This document shows positions 18,235-26,959 of a stretch of DNA of 35,679 bases, piece by piece. Every line of letters starts with the position of its first letter. The stretch's first letter is position 1. Below the pieces are notes generated by a model. It was given only the letters and a program-made list of their open reading frames with translations, did no database searches and was not told the origin of the DNA. Position numbers and translations under genes: made by a program. The stretch covers positions 1 to 35,679 of the forward strand of contig NZ_FNBN01000008.1 in the NCBI RefSeq assembly GCF_900102545.1, given 5' to 3'. This DNA comes from Chitinophaga filiformis. Its GTDB lineage: Bacteria; Bacteroidota; Bacteroidia; Chitinophagales; Chitinophagaceae.

Positions 18235-18334
18235 CTGTTACGTTTTTAGTGATTAACAATCCTGACAGATAAATAACGTGGCTATCAGAATTTACGCCAA
18301 TTCATTGACTATGGCAAAAATCATTTCAAAAGGA

Positions 18335-18365
18335 TTTGGTTTTAATGTTAAATAGTATACATTTG
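18335..18365 (+). promoter_or_regulatory. Bacteroidota-type promoter of the G3E GTPase gene
   Basis: TTTG at 18335-18338, 19 bases, then TACATTTG at 18358-18365. Both elements match the Bacteroidota housekeeping promoter (TTTG/TAnnTTTG) with suitable spacing. The transcript would begin near 18372, giving a leader of about 100 bases before ATG 18471. Confidence 0.65.
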
Positions 18366-18381
18366 CAACAAAGATGCAAAT
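18361..18381 (+). promoter_or_regulatory. Palindromic operator candidate over the -7 box
   Basis: ATTTGCA (18361-18367), seven bases, TGCAAAT (18375-18381): a perfect 7-7-7 palindrome that shares ATTTG with the -7 element and covers the predicted transcript start. This layout fits a repressor site. Because COG0523 GTPases are often controlled by the zinc repressor Zur, a Fur/Zur-family dimer is a reasonable candidate; this is inference. Confidence 0.5.
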
Positions 18382-18389
18382 ACTATGAA

Positions 18390-18411
18390 GTGCAGTACTG
18401 TAGTGCTGCAC
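18390..18411 (+). promoter_or_regulatory. Leader hairpin upstream of the G3E GTPase
   Basis: GTGCAGTACT and AGTGCTGCAC form a 10-bp stem with one T-G pair and a two-base gap (a minimal loop after opening one pair). It lies in the predicted leader RNA, downstream of the palindrome. It could be a second protein site or an RNA structure; no known riboswitch pattern was recognised. Confidence 0.35.
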
Positions 18412-18470
18412 AGACGCTTCCGGGCGCCCATTATCCCGGTACGGACCTTCTATTTTAATAACTATAACAT

Positions 18471-19670
18471 ATGATCCCGAACAGACTACCTGTTACGGTG
18501 CTGAGTGGCTTTCTCGGCGCTGGTAAGACTACTTTGCTCAATCACGTCCTGCATAATAAGGAAGGACTGAAAGTGGCAGTGATTGTGAATGACATGAGCG
18601 AGGTCAATATCGATGCACAACTGGTGAAACAGGAACAAACGCTCAACCGGACGGAAGAAAAACTGGTAGAAATGAGCAATGGCTGTATCTGCTGCACGCT
18701 GCGGGAAGACCTCCTCATAGCAGTAGAACAACTGGCGAAAGAGGGGCGGTTTGATTACCTGCTGATCGAAAGCTCCGGCATAAGCGAACCATTACCTGTA
18801 GCACAGACTTTTACCTACCAGGATGAAGCCAATGGTATAGATCTCAGTCAGTTGTCAATATTGGATACGCTTGTGACAGTAGTGGATTGTTATAATTTCC
18901 TCCGCGACTTCAGCAGTGTTGAAACGCTGCTGGACAGGCAGATGACTGATATGGAAGGCGATCACCGGACTATTGTAAACCTGCTGACAGACCAGATCGA
19001 ATTTGCCAATGTTATCATCCTGAATAAAACAGATCTCATTACGGCGGAAGAATTAGGTATGCTGCAAGCCGTAATCAGGAAAATGAATGCGAACGCCCGT
19101 ATCATATCTTCTTCTTTTGGCCAGATAGATCTGAAGCATATTTTGAACACCCGTCTTTTTGATTTTGAAGAAACCAGTCAGAGCGCAGGCTGGATCGAAG
19201 AACTGAATAAATCACATCATACCCCTGAAACTGAGGAATATGGCATCAGCAGCTTTGTATACCGCAGCAGGAAACCCTTTCATCCGGAGCGCTTCTGGCA
19301 TTATCTGAACAATGACTGGCATTCGAATATCATCCGCAGTAAAGGTCTCTTCTGGCTGGCCTCGCGTAAAGATGATGCGTTGAACTGGAGTCAGGCTGGT
19401 GGCAGTCTGCGTGCAGAACGTGCAGGGGTATGGTGGTGCAGCATGCCTTATATGGAGAGGATACGCTATGCGTCGTTTCTCGACAATGAAGACGAGATTG
19501 AAGAAAGATGGGACAAACGTTTTGGCGACAGATACAATGAGCTTGTGATCATCGGAAGGGCGCTGGAAAAAGATACTATCATACGGGAACTGAATGATTG
19601 TCTGTGCAATGAAACAGAGCTTGCAATCATGGAAAAAGGAGCAAGTTTCCGGGATGAATTTCCCGTGTAA
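18471..19670 (+). CDS. G3E (COG0523/CobW-like) metal-chaperone GTPase
   Basis: A 399-residue cytoplasmic GTPase. Walker A is GFLGAGKTTLLNH near residues 13-25; the metal-binding CxCC motif is in NGCICCTLREDLL near 70; ESSGISEP and the guanine-specificity motif NKTD follow. The C-terminal CobW_C part includes FHPERFWHYLNNDW and GVWWC. Length and motifs match the ZigA/YciC-like zinc branch more than CobW proper or the UreG/HypB branches, since no cobalamin, urease or hydrogenase genes are nearby. Likely role: GTP-driven delivery of zinc to client proteins when zinc is scarce. Single-gene unit with its own promoter and terminator; the palindrome at the promoter suggests metal-dependent repression. 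Confidence 0.88.
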   Translation: MIPNRLPVTVLSGFLGAGKTTLLNHVLHNKEGLKVAVIVNDMSEVNIDAQLVKQEQTLNRTEEKLVEMSNGCICCTLREDLLIAVEQLAKEGRFDYLLIESSGISEPLPVAQTFTYQDEANGIDLSQLSILDTLVTVVDCYNFLRDFSSVETLLDRQMTDMEGDHRTIVNLLTDQIEFANVIILNKTDLITAEELGMLQAVIRKMNANARIISSSFGQIDLKHILNTRLFDFEETSQSAGWIEELNKSHHTPETEEYGISSFVYRSRKPFHPERFWHYLNNDWHSNIIRSKGLFWLASRKDDALNWSQAGGSLRAERAGVWWCSMPYMERIRYASFLDNEDEIEERWDKRFGDRYNELVIIGRALEKDTIIRELNDCLCNETELAIMEKGASFRDEFPV

Positions 19671-19695
19671 ACACCTGACAGAGATGATGAAGGAA

Positions 19696-19727
19696 GGGGC
19701 TGGTCTTCCGGCCGGCCCACATTTTTT
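19696..19727 (+). terminator. Rho-independent terminator after the G3E GTPase
   Basis: GGGCTGG (19697-19703) pairs with CCGGCCC (19712-19718), one T-G pair, then six T at 19722-19727. Starts 26 bases after the stop codon. Confidence 0.7.
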
Positions 19728-19803
19728 AGCCCCGTTAACGTAAACATAACATATAAGTAGCAGGTGGCTTTATAATTTAGTGCCCGCATATCGGCCAACT
19801 ATT

Positions 19804-20457
19804 ATGATAGAGAACCTGACAGACGCGGAATTGTTATCACTTTCACAAACTGGCGATGAGAAGGCATTTGAGGTGGTCATGTATAGATATAATGTGCAGC
19901 TGTACAAGTATATCTATGCCCGCATCCGTAGTGAACATGATGCAAAGGATCTGTTACAGGAGGTATTTATTTCCTGCTGGAAGAACCGGCATACTATTAA
20001 TAATATCGCAGCTTACCTGAAAAGAGCTGTGCACTATTCGATCATCGATTGGCAGATAGAGAATAGAAAAGTACTGGCCCGTCAGACTACCTTACTCGAA
20101 AAAGACGAACCCACCACATACCCCGTAGAAGACCAGCTGATATCCTTAGAAATTAGGGAAGAAGTAGAAACTGAGATCTCAAAGATGAATGAAACCATGC
20201 GTAAGATATTCGTATCCAGTCGCTGGGAATCCAAATCCATCCCTGAAATAGCCCAGGAATATGGCCTTTCCGAGCAGACCGTTAAGAATAATCTGTCCCT
20301 CGCACTCAAGCGTATTCGCTTACGCCTGGCCGCTTTCTTCCTGATGCTTGTCTACATGCTGGCCACATTGAGCGTACAATTTCGCAACAGTACCGCTTTA
20401 TGCTTTCTTCCCGATACCTGTTTACATTCCGGTAACATTGAGTTTACAATTCCTTAA
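19804..20457 (+). CDS. ECF RNA polymerase sigma-70 factor
   Basis: A 217-residue sigma factor if started at 19804 (MIENLTDAELLSLSQ), the usual N-terminus for this group; an ATG at 19780 would add eight unrelated residues. Region 2 is at about 20-90 (AFEVVMYRYNVQLYKYIYAR; DAKDLLQEVFISCWKNR), region 4 at about 125-180 (MNETMRKIFVSSRWESKSIPEIAQEYGLSE..., a helix-turn-helix). The last ~40 residues form a hydrophobic tail (FFLMLVYMLATLSV). It belongs to the large Bacteroidota set paired with FecR anti-sigmas and SusC proteins with an N-terminal signalling domain, all present just downstream. It should direct transcription of the downstream susCD genes. Confidence 0.93.
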   Translation: MIENLTDAELLSLSQTGDEKAFEVVMYRYNVQLYKYIYARIRSEHDAKDLLQEVFISCWKNRHTINNIAAYLKRAVHYSIIDWQIENRKVLARQTTLLEKDEPTTYPVEDQLISLEIREEVETEISKMNETMRKIFVSSRWESKSIPEIAQEYGLSEQTVKNNLSLALKRIRLRLAAFFLMLVYMLATLSVQFRNSTALCFLPDTCLHSGNIEFTIP

Positions 20458-20494
20458 CGGTACTACTTTCCACTTTTGAGGACTTTACTGATGA

Positions 20495-21466
20495 ATGGGA
20501 ACATCATCATCAGACAAAGCTGCGCTCTTAGCGCTTTTGGAAAAATATCGGGCCGGTCAGTGTACACCGGAGGAAGCTGCCCGTATACAGGCGTGGTTCG
20601 ACAGTTTTGAAGAATTGCCTGATAGCGGGGAAATAAAAACTGCTGCTGACGGAGCAGTGGTAAATACCATGCATACGCTCTTCCCCCGCAGGGGAGGATC
20701 TGTCAGATACATCCTGCTCAGTGCCGCAGCCGTATTGGTATTGGCCATTACCAGTTTGCTGTTTATATATAAGTTCTATATGAAGGAGCCGGTGCCTGTT
20801 ACTTATTCATATATATCAACGGGAAAAGGGGAACGTAAGAAACTGACACTGCCGGATGGTAGTAAGCTGATCATGAACGCTGACAGTAAGCTTGGTATTC
20901 CTTCCGATTTTGGCGATAACGCAAGAGAGCTGGTTTTTACAGGTCAGGGCACTTTTGATATCCAACAAAATAGTAAGCAACCATTTACAGTGCATACGGG
21001 TCATGTCCGCACGGTGGTACTGGGTACTGCCTTTGATGTGAAGGCATATCCGGGCGATAAAGCTTTGCAGGTCGCTGTACTGAACGGTAAAGTACGTATC
21101 GAGAAGCAGGAGCATAACCGTATAGAAGTACTGGCTCCCGGCGTAACGAAAGATCAGCTGCTGACCTATGAAGCAGGTTCCGGCAAGCACGAGCTGAAAG
21201 CCTGTAAGGCAGATGTTATAGCAGGCTGGCAACAGAATAAGTTATTCTTTGATCAGGCATCTTTGGAAGAGATCGCGGAGGTACTCGAAAGACAATACAA
21301 TAAACATATCATACTCACCGGCGTGTCGAAGCGCAATTGCCGGTATACTTTACAATTGAAGAGTGAGTCAATAGACAAAGCCTTACAGCTGATAAAAGAG
21401 CTGTCCGGTATTTCCTATGTCGTAAACAACAACGAAATAAAAATCAATACTACATCATGCGAATAA
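20495..21466 (+). CDS. FecR-family anti-sigma factor
   Basis: A 323-residue single-pass inner-membrane protein. The N-terminal ~68 residues are cytoplasmic (helical, EKYRAGQCTPEEAARIQAWF) and would hold the sigma factor. A membrane segment lies at about 70-92. The periplasmic FecR domain is at ~105-210 (KLTLPDGSKLIMNADSKL; FDIQQNSKQPFTVHTGHV; VLGTAFDVKAYPGDKALQV) and a DUF4974 domain at ~245-320 (LFFDQASLEEIAEVLERQYNKHI). It transmits the state of the SusC signalling domain to the sigma factor. Its last codons overlap the remnant ATG at 21457 in the duplicated junction. Confidence 0.93.
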   Translation: MGTSSSDKAALLALLEKYRAGQCTPEEAARIQAWFDSFEELPDSGEIKTAADGAVVNTMHTLFPRRGGSVRYILLSAAAVLVLAITSLLFIYKFYMKEPVPVTYSYISTGKGERKKLTLPDGSKLIMNADSKLGIPSDFGDNARELVFTGQGTFDIQQNSKQPFTVHTGHVRTVVLGTAFDVKAYPGDKALQVAVLNGKVRIEKQEHNRIEVLAPGVTKDQLLTYEAGSGKHELKACKADVIAGWQQNKLFFDQASLEEIAEVLERQYNKHIILTGVSKRNCRYTLQLKSESIDKALQLIKELSGISYVVNNNEIKINTTSCE

Positions 21467-21720
21467 AGTTAAACGTAATGTGCTAACAGTGAAGGGGCAG
21501 TGCTGAAGCCTGTTGTGCCTTTTTGCTCTCGTGATTTAAAGAACGAGTTATTGAGCAGGATTTTACAGCTGATACAACAGCTGTGGGGGGAGTTATTTGT
21601 CGAAAAAATACAATGAAATAAAAATCAATATTGCGTCATGCGGATAAAATGTAATGCGCCAACAACAAAGAGGCAGTTGCGACTGCTTGTCTTATTCCTT
21701 TTTGCTCACGTGATTTGTTT
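21361..21720 (+). repeat. Diverged ~180-bp tandem duplication at the fecR/susC junction
   Basis: Copy 1 (about 21361-21540) covers the last ~35 codons of fecR and a decayed susC start; copy 2 (about 21541-21720) covers a decayed fecR tail and the intact susC start. Shared exact blocks include TTACAGCTGATA, GAAATAAAAATCAATA, TCATGCG, CCTTTTTGCTC and CGTGATTT, 180-181 bases apart. Copy 1 begins like susC (MRIK) but stops after nine codons, and further on still reads LFALVI then stop, against LFAHVI in susC. Copy 2 reads NEIKINIASCG then stop, against NEIKINTTSCE at the fecR end. Confidence 0.85.
21457..21540 (+). pseudogene. Remnant of a susC signal-peptide region
   Basis: ATG 21457 overlaps the fecR stop codon and opens with MRIK like the true susC, then hits TAA after nine codons. 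Shifted pieces downstream keep the signal-peptide pattern (CLFALVI). It is not expected to make a useful protein. Confidence 0.6.
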
Positions 21721-24700
21721 TGCAAATGATGTGCAGAATCAGTATGTCACTGTTACAGTGCGCAAAGCGCGTATCAGTCTTAATGTAAAGAATCAGCCGC
21801 TCAAACAGGTATTCCTGCTGATAGAGCAGAAAACAGGACTTTCCATTGGTTACAATGCAGCCGCAGTAAATGCTATGGAGCCTGTTAACTACAAGGCAAA
21901 CGATGAAGAGTTGTCCACCGTGTTCGAGGACCTGCTGAAGGGCTATCAGGGTACTGTAAGACAGGTAGATGAGAACCACATCTTCCTGAAACTGGAGAAA
22001 AGAAAAGCAGTGGAAAAATCATTGCTGCCTTTGGCTGTAGTCGCTGCCACACCTATCGTGATCTCCGGTACAGTAACGGATGAAAACAATCAGCCGGTAC
22101 CAGGTGTAAGCATCCATGAGAAAAACAGTAAGAAGAATACAACTACCGATGTAACTGGTAAATACAGCATTGCTGTTAATACAGGCGATGTGCTGGTTTA
22201 CAACTTTATTGGTTACGCACAGCAGGAAATAACTGTAGGTGCTGAAAACATGATCAACGTTCAGCTGAAAGTACAGAACAGCCAGTTGAAGGAGATTGTG
22301 GCAATTGGTTACCAGTCCATCAGGAAAAGTGATGTAACAGGCGCCGTATCCAGCGTAAAAGCGAGTGAGCTGAACCTGACTTCTCCTTCAGTAGGACAGG
22401 CGCTGGTAGGTAAAGTTGCCGGTGTACAGGTATCACAGGTGAGTGGTGCGCCTTATGTGAGCACCAAGATCCGTGTACGTGGTATCGGTTCTATCAACGC
22501 AAGCTCAAATCCGCTGTATGTAGTGGATGGTTATCCAATGGATAATGATATCTATATCAATCCGGAAGACATCGAATCTATCGACATCCTGAAAGATGCT
22601 GCATCTGCAGCGATCTATGGTTCCCGTGCTGCGGGTGGTGTAGTGCTGATCACTACCAAACGTGGTAAAGAAGGTAAAGGTAAGTTTGAATATGACGTTC
22701 AGACTGGTATCAACCAGCTGGCCAGAAAAGTTAAACTGCTGAATGCTGAACAGTTTGCACAGCTGATGATCGATGGCAGGAACAATTCTTACCAGGACCT
22801 GGTGGTCAACAAGGGCCTCCAGTGGACTGATGCAATGTTCTCTGACGATAACGCTACCCGTGTTGCAAAAGTTGGTAACGCTAACTCCGTGCAGATCGAT
22901 CCTACATTCTACGATTTCGCCAGCCAGAAGGTGATCACGCCAAAGTATAACACTGACTGGCAGGACCTGCTGTATCGCAATGCGATGTTCAGCCGTCATA
23001 ACCTGTCATTCTCCGGTGGTAGCAAAGAAGTGAAATACTATATCAGCGGTGGTTACCAGGACCAGGATGGTATTATCCTGAACACTGGTGTGAAGAAGAT
23101 CAACTTCCGTGCAAATATAGATGGTCAGATCAATCCTAAACTGAGAGCTGGTATGAACGTTTCTTATACCAACAACCAGAACAAGGAAACAGAGGAAGGT
23201 CGCTGGGACCACAATCCAATCATGGCTGCCCTGCTGATGCTGCCTACTTATCGTGCATTTGACGACAAAGGTAATATCGTTAAGAATGAAGTAGCGGCAT
23301 TGTCATCTACTTATGGTTATAACAGTTTCGAGAACCCACTGGCCATTGCGAAGGAGATCAATATCCGCCGTAGAGGTAACCGTAGCACCTACAATGGTTA
23401 TGCGGTTTATCAACTGCTGCCTGACCTGTCTCTGAAAGCAAACCTGGGTATGAGCAACTATGCTGAAAAGTATGACTATTATTATCCAACCAGTCTGAGT
23501 GCCGGTACAAGCGCCCCTTATTCCGTAGATGCTAAAAACGCTGCGAATGCAAGAGCAAAGAATACCGGTATCTGGGACCAGCTGGGTGAGTTCACAGCTA
23601 ACTATAGCAAACAGTTCAACAAACACAAATTAGATGTACTGGGTGGTTACACTGTACAGAAAACAAGTGGCGATGAACTGGAGATCAGGGCAAAAGGCTT
23701 CCAGGACGACCGTATCCAGGAGCTGAACGCGAAAGGTGCTGATCCTGCGCTCTTCACCCTGTACAATGCTACTAAATACACTTATACACTGGTGTCCTAC
23801 CTGGGACGTATCAACTATAGTTACGATAACCGTTATTACCTGACCGCTTCCTTCCGTACAGATGCATCATCCCGTTTCGGTGTTGAAAATCGTTGGGGTA
23901 GCTTCCCTTCAGTAGCAGCGGGCTGGAATATCTCTAATGAATCATTTTATCACGATTGGTTAGGCCAGCATTCTACGCTGAAATTGCGTGCAAGCTGGGG
24001 TCTGAGTGGTAACAACAACATCGGTAACTACAATTCAACACAGGTAATGGGTACTCCAACCGGTGTACCGCTGGGTACTCCGGGTACTATCAACACCGGT
24101 ACTTTCGCCGGCGATATCATGGACCCTAAGATCGGTTGGGAATCTACCTCACAGTATAACGGAGGTCTGGATATCGGATTGTTTAACGGTCGTATCAACG
24201 TGATCGCTAACTACTATCTCAGTTATTCTTATAACCTGTTGTTTAAACAGCCTATTTCAGCTATCTCAGGATCTACAACGGTGTTAACTAACCTGCGTGA
24301 TTCCAAGATCCGTAACAGAGGTATTGACTTACAGCTGGATGCAAGAGTGATAGACGGTAAAGATTTCCATCTGAACTTTGGCGGTAACATCTCTGTAAAC
24401 CGTAACAAGGTACTGGACATGGGTGGTGCTAACACGATCCTGGTGGCCGGTGCTGAACGTTCTTACCTGACGCACATCACGCAGACAGGTCAGCCTGTTG
24501 GTATGTTTTACGGTTTCAAAGTACTGGGTGTAGCTACTGAAGCTAACTATAAAACACTGGCTCCATCCGCTGCCAGCTCTAATCCATTACATCCGGGCGA
24601 TCTGTATTTCTATGATAAGACCGGCGACGGTATAGTGAACGATGCCGATAAAGATGTAATTGGTAATCCTTATCCGAAATTCACTTACGGTTTCAACCTG

Positions 24701-25195
24701 TCTGCTACATATAAAGATTTCTATTTCTCCTCTTCCTTCAACGGTTCTTATGGCAACCAGGTACTGGATGGACAGGATTACTACCTGTACAACATGGAAG
24801 GTTCCGGCAACCAGTATGCTGACGTAGCAAACCGTTTCCGTTCTGCATCTCAGCCAGGTAATGGTAAAGTATACCGTGCTTCCCGCGCAGGTACACAGAG
24901 CAACAGCACCCGCTTGTCTACATTCTACCTGCAGGATGCATCTTATTTTAGATGTACTAACATGGTGCTGGGATATAACTTCAAATTCCGCTCCTTACAG
25001 GAAAGATTGGGAGTATCAAAAGCTACACTGTTCGTAAGTGTTGACAACGCATTCACGATCACCAAATACAAAGGATATAATCCCGAGGTAGATTACAACG
25101 GTACCAGCGCAAGCCCGAACCTGTCGCCAGGTGTTGATTATGGTATGTATCCGCTGGTTCGTGCTTATAACGCAGGTGTTAAACTTGGTTTCTGA
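21638..25195 (+). CDS. SusC/RagA-family TonB-dependent outer-membrane transporter with STN domain
   Basis: An 1185-residue protein. Signal peptide at about 12-29 (LRLLVLFLFAHVICFA). Secretin/TonB N-terminal (STN) signalling domain at ~40-125 (ISLNVKNQPLKQVFLLIEQKTGLSIGYN), the feature of transporters that talk to FecR. Carboxypeptidase-regulatory-like beta domain at ~145-215 (ISGTVTDENNQPVPGVSIHEKN), plug at ~230-345 (SDVTGAVSSVKASEL; IRVRGIGSINASSNPLYVVDGYP; DAASAAIYGSRAAGGVVLITTKRG), then the 22-strand barrel to the end. It takes up an oligomeric nutrient through the outer membrane with the SusD partner, driven by TonB. No glycoside hydrolase lies in the operon, so the substrate cannot be named. 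Confidence 0.95.
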   Translation: MRIKCNAPTTKRQLRLLVLFLFAHVICFANDVQNQYVTVTVRKARISLNVKNQPLKQVFLLIEQKTGLSIGYNAAAVNAMEPVNYKANDEELSTVFEDLLKGYQGTVRQVDENHIFLKLEKRKAVEKSLLPLAVVAATPIVISGTVTDENNQPVPGVSIHEKNSKKNTTTDVTGKYSIAVNTGDVLVYNFIGYAQQEITVGAENMINVQLKVQNSQLKEIVAIGYQSIRKSDVTGAVSSVKASELNLTSPSVGQALVGKVAGVQVSQVSGAPYVSTKIRVRGIGSINASSNPLYVVDGYPMDNDIYINPEDIESIDILKDAASAAIYGSRAAGGVVLITTKRGKEGKGKFEYDVQTGINQLARKVKLLNAEQFAQLMIDGRNNSYQDLVVNKGLQWTDAMFSDDNATRVAKVGNANSVQIDPTFYDFASQKVITPKYNTDWQDLLYRNAMFSRHNLSFSGGSKEVKYYISGGYQDQDGIILNTGVKKINFRANIDGQINPKLRAGMNVSYTNNQNKETEEGRWDHNPIMAALLMLPTYRAFDDKGNIVKNEVAALSSTYGYNSFENPLAIAKEINIRRRGNRSTYNGYAVYQLLPDLSLKANLGMSNYAEKYDYYYPTSLSAGTSAPYSVDAKNAANARAKNTGIWDQLGEFTANYSKQFNKHKLDVLGGYTVQKTSGDELEIRAKGFQDDRIQELNAKGADPALFTLYNATKYTYTLVSYLGRINYSYDNRYYLTASFRTDASSRFGVENRWGSFPSVAAGWNISNESFYHDWLGQHSTLKLRASWGLSGNNNIGNYNSTQVMGTPTGVPLGTPGTINTGTFAGDIMDPKIGWESTSQYNGGLDIGLFNGRINVIANYYLSYSYNLLFKQPISAISGSTTVLTNLRDSKIRNRGIDLQLDARVIDGKDFHLNFGGNISVNRNKVLDMGGANTILVAGAERSYLTHITQTGQPVGMFYGFKVLGVATEANYKTLAPSAASSNPLHPGDLYFYDKTGDGIVNDADKDVIGNPYPKFTYGFNLSATYKDFYFSSSFNGSYGNQVLDGQDYYLYNMEGSGNQYADVANRFRSASQPGNGKVYRASRAGTQSNSTRLSTFYLQDASYFRCTNMVLGYNFKFRSLQERLGVSKATLFVSVDNAFTITKYKGYNPEVDYNGTSASPNLSPGVDYGMYPLVRAYNAGVKLGF

Positions 25196-25222
25196 TCTAT
25201 TGACGCTTAAACAAGAAACAAA

Positions 25223-26752
25223 ATGAAGAATAGAATATCTGTTATACTGGGTTTGGCAGCTGTGCTGGCAACATCCTCCTGCAGTAAGGATTTTCTGAAC
25301 CAGACCAATCCTAACGCACAGACGCTTGATAATTATTTTCAGAATGAGAATGATGTACTGCTGGCGGTGAATGGTATCTACCAGGCCCTGAGAAGTGATA
25401 ACGCAATTGGTGAAGGTAGCGGTTTGTTCACAGAAGAACGGTCCGACAACACCGGTCGTAATGATAACCAGTCAAACGCTGGCGAGCCTTTCCAGTTCGG
25501 CGATTTCTCCCTGCTGCCAAGTAATACCTACCTGAAATCTCATTGGGTGGCGATGTACCAGGTGATCTCCAGGGCCAACCTGGTATTGTCAAACATCGAT
25601 AAGATCAGCTTCGCCAGTGAGGATACAAAGAAATCTTACGCAGCAGAAGCAAAGTTCCTGCGTGCCCTTATCTATTTCCATATGGTGCGTAAATGGGGTG
25701 ATGTGCCTTTAGTGACGAAGCAGATGAGCCTCGACGAAGTGAGAGCGAATACTTTCCGTTCGAAAGATACAGCTGTATACAGCCAGATCGTGGCTGATCT
25801 GCTGGATGTGGTGAATAGTCCGCTGCCCAATTTCCAGACCGGCGCTAATGTCGGCAGGATATCCAAAGCAGCAGGTAATGCATTACTGGGCCAGGTATAC
25901 CTGACCATCGCACAGACCATCAACGATGGTAAACGCAATGATAACCTGGCTAAGGCGAAACAATACCTGACAGCCTGTTATGATATGCGTAAGTTCGGTG
26001 AGCTGAAAGAGATCCCTTATACAGACGTTTTCAGCGTAGATAAGAAAGGTTCCTGTCCGGAGCTGATCCTGCAGATCGTTTACAAACAGGGTGACGCGAC
26101 TTATTCTTCGAAGATTGCCGGTAATAACCAGGCTGCCGGAGAATCTATCAACTCTCAGAAAGTTACAAGCGGCGTAGGTGGTAACGTAACCGGTGATCTG
26201 ATCAACGATTATGAAGCCAATGACCTGCGAAAAGACTTCTCGGTGCATTATGCAAACGCCAGCAACGTAAAAGACTGGTACATCACTAAATTCCGTGATG
26301 TAAGTGATGCAGCAGGTAAGAGTGGTTACGGTGGTAACGACTTTATCCTGATCCGCTATGCAGATGTGATCCTGATGCTGGCAGAAGTGAATATGTACCT
26401 GGGTGATAACGCTACTGCTATCCAATTCCTGGATCAGGTGCGTGCAAGGGCGGGAATGCCGAATTATGCAACGGCTATGCAGGATGCTGCTTACAGCGCA
26501 AAATATCCTTCCCTGAAACTGGCTATTCTGCACGAGCGTCGTGTTGAACTGGCTTTCGAGAATCACCGCTGGTTTGACCTGCTGCGTACCTTCACAACGC
26601 CGGAACTGGTGGATTATTTCCATGCGAAAGACCAGGCTTCCTTCGGTATTGCGAAGCTGAGCAATTTTGCACTGAAGGATCGTTATTACCCGATTCCGTT
26701 TGACGAGTATAAACTTGATCCGGTAAAGATGTATCAGAATACAGGCTATTAA
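25223..26752 (+). CDS. SusD/RagB-family outer-membrane nutrient-binding lipoprotein
   Basis: A 509-residue lipoprotein. Signal with lipobox (AAVLATSSC, Cys20). The N-terminal SusD-like part (DNYFQNENDVLLAVNGIYQALRS) contains the TPR helices that contact SusC; the C-terminal RagB/SusD part has ADVILMLAEVNMYLGD, FLDQVRARAGMP and HERRVELAFENHRWFDLLRT, and ends in the usual YPIPFDEYKLDP. It caps the SusC barrel and binds the ligand. It follows susC by 27 bases and is the last gene before a terminator. Confidence 0.95.
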   Translation: MKNRISVILGLAAVLATSSCSKDFLNQTNPNAQTLDNYFQNENDVLLAVNGIYQALRSDNAIGEGSGLFTEERSDNTGRNDNQSNAGEPFQFGDFSLLPSNTYLKSHWVAMYQVISRANLVLSNIDKISFASEDTKKSYAAEAKFLRALIYFHMVRKWGDVPLVTKQMSLDEVRANTFRSKDTAVYSQIVADLLDVVNSPLPNFQTGANVGRISKAAGNALLGQVYLTIAQTINDGKRNDNLAKAKQYLTACYDMRKFGELKEIPYTDVFSVDKKGSCPELILQIVYKQGDATYSSKIAGNNQAAGESINSQKVTSGVGGNVTGDLINDYEANDLRKDFSVHYANASNVKDWYITKFRDVSDAAGKSGYGGNDFILIRYADVILMLAEVNMYLGDNATAIQFLDQVRARAGMPNYATAMQDAAYSAKYPSLKLAILHERRVELAFENHRWFDLLRTFTTPELVDYFHAKDQASFGIAKLSNFALKDRYYPIPFDEYKLDPVKMYQNTGY

Positions 26753-26778
26753 TACCAAAAAAAATAGATGAATGCAAC

Positions 26779-26817
26779 GGGGGCGTCTCTGATGAAGGGG
26801 CGCTTCCCTATTTTTAT
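26779..26817 (+). terminator. Rho-independent terminator of the susCD operon
   Basis: GGGGGCGTCTCT (26779-26790) pairs with AGGGGCGCTTCC (26796-26807) around a GATGA loop, using several G-T pairs, followed by TATTTTTATT. It starts 27 bases after the susD stop codon. Confidence 0.75.
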
Positions 26818-26822
26818 TCTCT

Positions 26823-26847
26823 GGGTTGCACCCGGGGCCACAAACAC
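26823..26847 (-). repeat. REP-like palindromic repeat, inverted copy
   Basis: On the minus strand this reads GTGTTTGTGG then CCCCGGGTGCAACCC, matching the copy at 26960-26984 at 24 of 25 positions. A second small palindrome, GCTCC-TCC-GGAGC, lies at 26851-26863. Confidence 0.7.
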
Positions 26848-26959
26848 AACGCTCCTCCGGAGCTGAATGCAGCAATTGTATAATTCAATTGTCTTCATGG
26901 ACATGCATCGGGATATGGATGGGGATATCCCAGGCCATTAGCCCCCTTTAGGGAGCTTA

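Noticed and set aside
18235..18334. Promoter for the peptidase on the minus strand
   Set aside because: The nearest candidate (GATTTTTG, complement of 18315-18322) misses one key base and has no -33 partner, so no promoter is called.
25883..26875. 330-codon minus-strand frame over susD
   Set aside because: Antisense to a well-supported SusD gene, no recognisable domain, and it runs into the terminator and REP-like repeats.
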